Source: Holacanthus passer
Lineage: Eukaryota > Chordata > Actinopteri > Pomacanthidae
DNA: 64,000 nt
Reading direction: 5' to 3'
NCBI GenBank assembly: GCA_025331565.1
Contig: JAFREQ010000039.1
Span: 3,534,001 to 3,598,000 of the forward strand
The notes below the pieces were generated by a model. That model did not search any database and was not told the DNA's origin. It saw only the letters and a list, made by a program, of their open reading frames with translations. The position numbers and the translations under genes were made by a program. Numbering within the stretch: the stretch's first letter is position 1; every line of letters begins with the position of its first letter. Shown here in pieces: positions 60,896 through 64,000 of this stretch.

Positions 60896-62589
60896 ACATG
60901 TCGAAATTAAATGGCGGGAGCCCTTGGCAGTTGCCTCGGCCCACTCTGTTTCCAAGCGCATTCACACCTCAGACTGTGTGAAAGTGAGAGAAAGGGAGAA
61001 AGACAGAAAACACACCCGCTGCCACCCAACCCTCCACCTCCTCTACCTCCTCCACCTCCTCCTCCATCCACTCTGCCTGCAGATATTGGATTCAGCTTAG
61101 AAAGTTTGCTCCCGCATGCGATCCCGTCGCTCCCCTCCTGGGACTGAGTGACGTGCCATGTGTGTGTGGGCGTGTGTGTGTGTGTGTAGGTGTGTGTTAG
61201 AAGGGTTGCCTCCAGTGCTCCCGCCTATCACGCAGTTTCTATAGCAACGTCTAAGAAGACTTTAGCAGGTACGGGGACACTGAGGCTCAGCGGAGCCGTT
61301 ACCCCGTGGCCTCAGAGTAAACTGTCCAACGCTGGCTGACTTTAATGAGACGGGTGGAGGTGTGATGGAGGCCTGGAGCATCAGCAGAGCGGCTCGGGGG
61401 GGCTCGGGACATGCTGTTGGAAGAGTGACAGGAAGATGAAAGATTGATAAATGGGTCTCTCATGTTTTTAATGAATGACCTATCATGACTTGAATAAGAT
61501 CTGGGTAATAATTCATTATTATTCAAATAGTGGTGCAGAAACAGTGATATGATTTAAATTGATAGGAGCAAAGAGTCACCAAATGCTGACTAAAATATCA
61601 AACAATTGACCTCACTATTTACTGTTTCTGTCCAGTTTACAATGCTAATGCTGATGGATTTACCACTTGACAACAATGGGTCTTTCATTTCAGACAGAGG
61701 TGAACAAAAGCAGGCTTCTCATCTCTCGCTGCTCTTAAACTGTCACTGGCAGACTTATCTAATTAAGCTCCATGAGTCGGTTGATCTTCATCTGACTTTT
61801 GAATGTTTCCAAACAAACTTTTAAAAAGAGAACCCTGTAAATGGGTTTTAATATTCACTTGATGCCTCAGTACATAATATGGTGCTAAAATACTGAAGCG
61901 TATGCTGCTTTATGATCCATGTAGAAAACATGGAAATAAAGAAATTGAATTGTTCTTGCATTTCAGGGCACAAACAGTAGTTCATAACCTGTTAAGCTGC
62001 TTACATACTTGGACAAGCGGCACAGAGGTTAGATTTATGCTTGATTTATTGCATTTTCAAATGTAACTTCTAACATAAGAAAAGTCTGTCTAGGATGAGG
62101 ATATGTTTGGCGTGTTGAACACTATCTTGGATACGTTTCAGCTGTGGTTGTGGGATGCTTGTGATTGCAGCTTACATCAGAGTGGACAAACACACAGTTT
62201 AATCACTCCATCCACTTTCTTCAAAACTACTATTCCCTTGCTTGACGGCCTGTCATGCCTGCTTACAGTTTTTAAGCTATGACTGGACAGCCATTATTCA
62301 GGGGAATATCATCATCAGGCAGAATATCTTCTTTTCTATAGCATAGCATTTCTATGACAACATTAGATAGGGAAAAAAGATCAATAAATATTTAAGCCTT
62401 ATTGTAATATTGGCATTATGTAGTTATGAAAAAATGTCAATGCCACCTGTCCAGTGTCTACCAGTACATGTAAAATCAAATAATGGTGACTTCTTTACTG
62501 AGATTATTGGTGAATGATGTGCAGGTCTATTCGTCAAATACATCATCTTACATGTGTTACATTTAATGCACTGTATATGTTATAATCAC
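60896..62589. other. Intergenic with a pyrimidine-rich, CpG-bearing segment
   Basis: The part at 61010-61075 is a (CCTCCA)-type strand-biased tract. TGACGTG follows at about 61149, a (TG)n at about 61160-61190, and a G+C-richer stretch to about 61420. No exon could be supported. Confidence 0.3.
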
Positions 62590-62965
62590 TGGCACAGAAC
62601 AGGCAAGAACCCATGAGCACAACTTGTAGTAATCAGGTAAATATCAAAGTCCCAAAAGCTAATTGCAGAAAGCAGGTAAGGGCCAAAATACCTAAAAGAG
62701 AATCAGAGAAAGGCAAATCTAACCAACAAGGATCAGGCCCAGAATCAGAGTCCAGGGAATCAGGCAAAGGTTCAGACAGGCAGGCTCAAAAATCAGGTAA
62801 TAAATATTGGAAGGCTGTGAATAGTGCAAAAGACAATCTGGCAGCTGGGTAAAGGAATGGGCTGGTATATATGAATCTGGAGCTAATCAGAGGGAATGGG
62901 AAGCAGGTGGGTGATTGGGTGAAGCAGACAAGGTGAGGGAAAGTGTCAGGTTCTGAAATGACATT
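62590..62965 (-). mobile_element. LTR-like remnant (Ty3/gypsy type)
   Basis: On the minus strand a TATATA at about 62862-62867 is followed 30 bases on by GCTGCCAGATTGTC, the typical TATA box and start region of teleost gypsy LTRs, then a long C/T-rich R-U5-like stretch. It is related in layout to 3524-3990. No internal region is attached and the ends are approximate. Confidence 0.5.
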
Positions 62966-64000
62966 AGAGTTAGTGAACAAGAAAAGCAAATGAGTAGACT
63001 GAATGAGCGGATCTACGAATACTGGCAGAGGATTCTCGACAGTGTCGTGTGCAGGGAAACCATCAGAGGCCTGAAGGTCCCTGTTTCAATGTGTGGCAAT
63101 TAGTTTGTGCTAATGAATTCATTAATTCAGCTTCTATTTACTTATTATACGGGGTGGCTCAATGACAACTCTCTTTTGCAAGAGTGCGTTACAGGACAAT
63201 TAACTGAGCTTCATCTTACCTAATCTTGAAAATCAGACTTTAATACCAGTCATTTCAATGATACTGTGTTTGCATAAATAAAAGGTGTTTTGCAGGTCTA
63301 TAACCAGAAACACTTTCACTGCTACCAGCACCATCACTACTAACATGACAGAGACAGAGTCAGCACCTAATCATCGAAACAGAAGCTGTGTGCAGTCACA
63401 CATAAACAGTGCCAGCTTGCGTAGTACATGGAATATATTTCCATACATAGCTAATATTTACCATACTTCTAATCACCCACAGTGCATGCATCACCATGTG
63501 ACTGAGCGTGCCTGTGTGTGGCAGAGAGCCAGAGTACGTGGACGGCCTAACCAGGGGCTGAGTCTGCACACTGCATATATCACAGACCAAAGACGCCCAA
63601 AACACTGACAGGTCCAGTAATTGCATTCAGTGGATCATAAAATTGCACGAATTGCATCATTCTTGCCCCGATGACAGGGGAGGAGGCGAGGGGATGCAGT
63701 TCGGCCCGGGTTTGAATGCACGCCGCGTTCCAATGCAGTTTCCCTTAATTAAAAACCAAGGGGCGCTGTGTGCATAGCAATGCGTCACCTCGGCACTGGC
63801 CTTCACCAAAAGTCTACCACACGAGGAGTTTCACGGGGCTATTCACTTTTCTCTGTGATATTTCCACCTCCAACCCATGCCGGCACCCTTGTCTGTGCAA
63901 ATATGGTGGACACACACAGATGTTCACAATGCAGAATCATTTTGTCCATTGCAAGTGAGAGAGAGAGAGCAGCTAATGTGTGTGATTAGAAGGCAGTACG
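62966..64000. other. Intergenic to window end
   Basis: Nothing recognised. Open frames at 63285-63608 and 63768-63989 are featureless and overlap in several frames. Confidence 0.3.

Noticed and set aside
60745..61147. Ser/Pro-rich open frames across the (GA)n and CCTCCA tracts
   Set aside because: They are translations of simple repeats, open in several frames at once.
1..64000. CRISPR array, bacterial operon or integrated virus
   Set aside because: No regularly spaced repeats, no dense same-strand ORFs and no viral gene sets. Everything readable is vertebrate exon structure or fish repeats.

Overview
The window is vertebrate nuclear DNA, almost certainly from a ray-finned fish and probably a spiny-rayed teleost. 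The evidence is GT-AG intron-exon genes, intergenic DNA full of teleost-type repeats (Tc1-like transposon remnants, L2/CR1-like LINE 3' ends, MITEs, CA/TG microsatellites), and proteins of vertebrate families. All exon boundaries below were worked out by hand from splice signals and reading-frame continuity.

Layout. (1) 93-225, plus: last coding exon of an unidentified gene ending in a CaaX-like tail. (2) 4237-7845, plus: a complete six-exon GLIPR1-type CAP/CRISP membrane protein (270 aa). (3) 9243-15577, minus: a complete ten-exon KRR1, the small-subunit processome protein (384 aa), convergent with glipr1. The glipr1-krr1 adjacency is the same as in mammals. (4) 16941-26863, minus: a 19-exon, about 1029-aa membrane protein with four FN3-like domains, then SEA, EGF, ZP and a C-terminal transmembrane helix (uromodulin-like-1 type). 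(5) 28215-43528, plus: a complete eight-exon secreted carboxylesterase/cholinesterase-fold enzyme (611 aa) with an intact Ser-Glu-His triad, one GC-AG intron and an 8.8-kb last intron. (6) 43529-64000: about 20 kb with no recognisable coding exon, holding old transposons, microsatellites and a few segments that could be regulatory.

The genes do not form a pathway. krr1 is a nucleolar housekeeping gene. Its neighbours encode secretory-pathway products (a CAP membrane protein, a ZP-domain membrane protein and a secreted esterase).

No prokaryotic, viral or CRISPR-like system is present. The most distinctive signals are a perfect 21-bp inverted repeat next to a Tc1-like remnant (47878-47950), a roughly 270-bp direct duplication inside the esterase's last intron, dinucleotide repeats pressed against three splice sites in the two neighbouring secretory-pathway genes, a stop codon embedded in AATAAA at the end of the ZP gene, and probable overlap of the glipr1 and krr1 3' ends.
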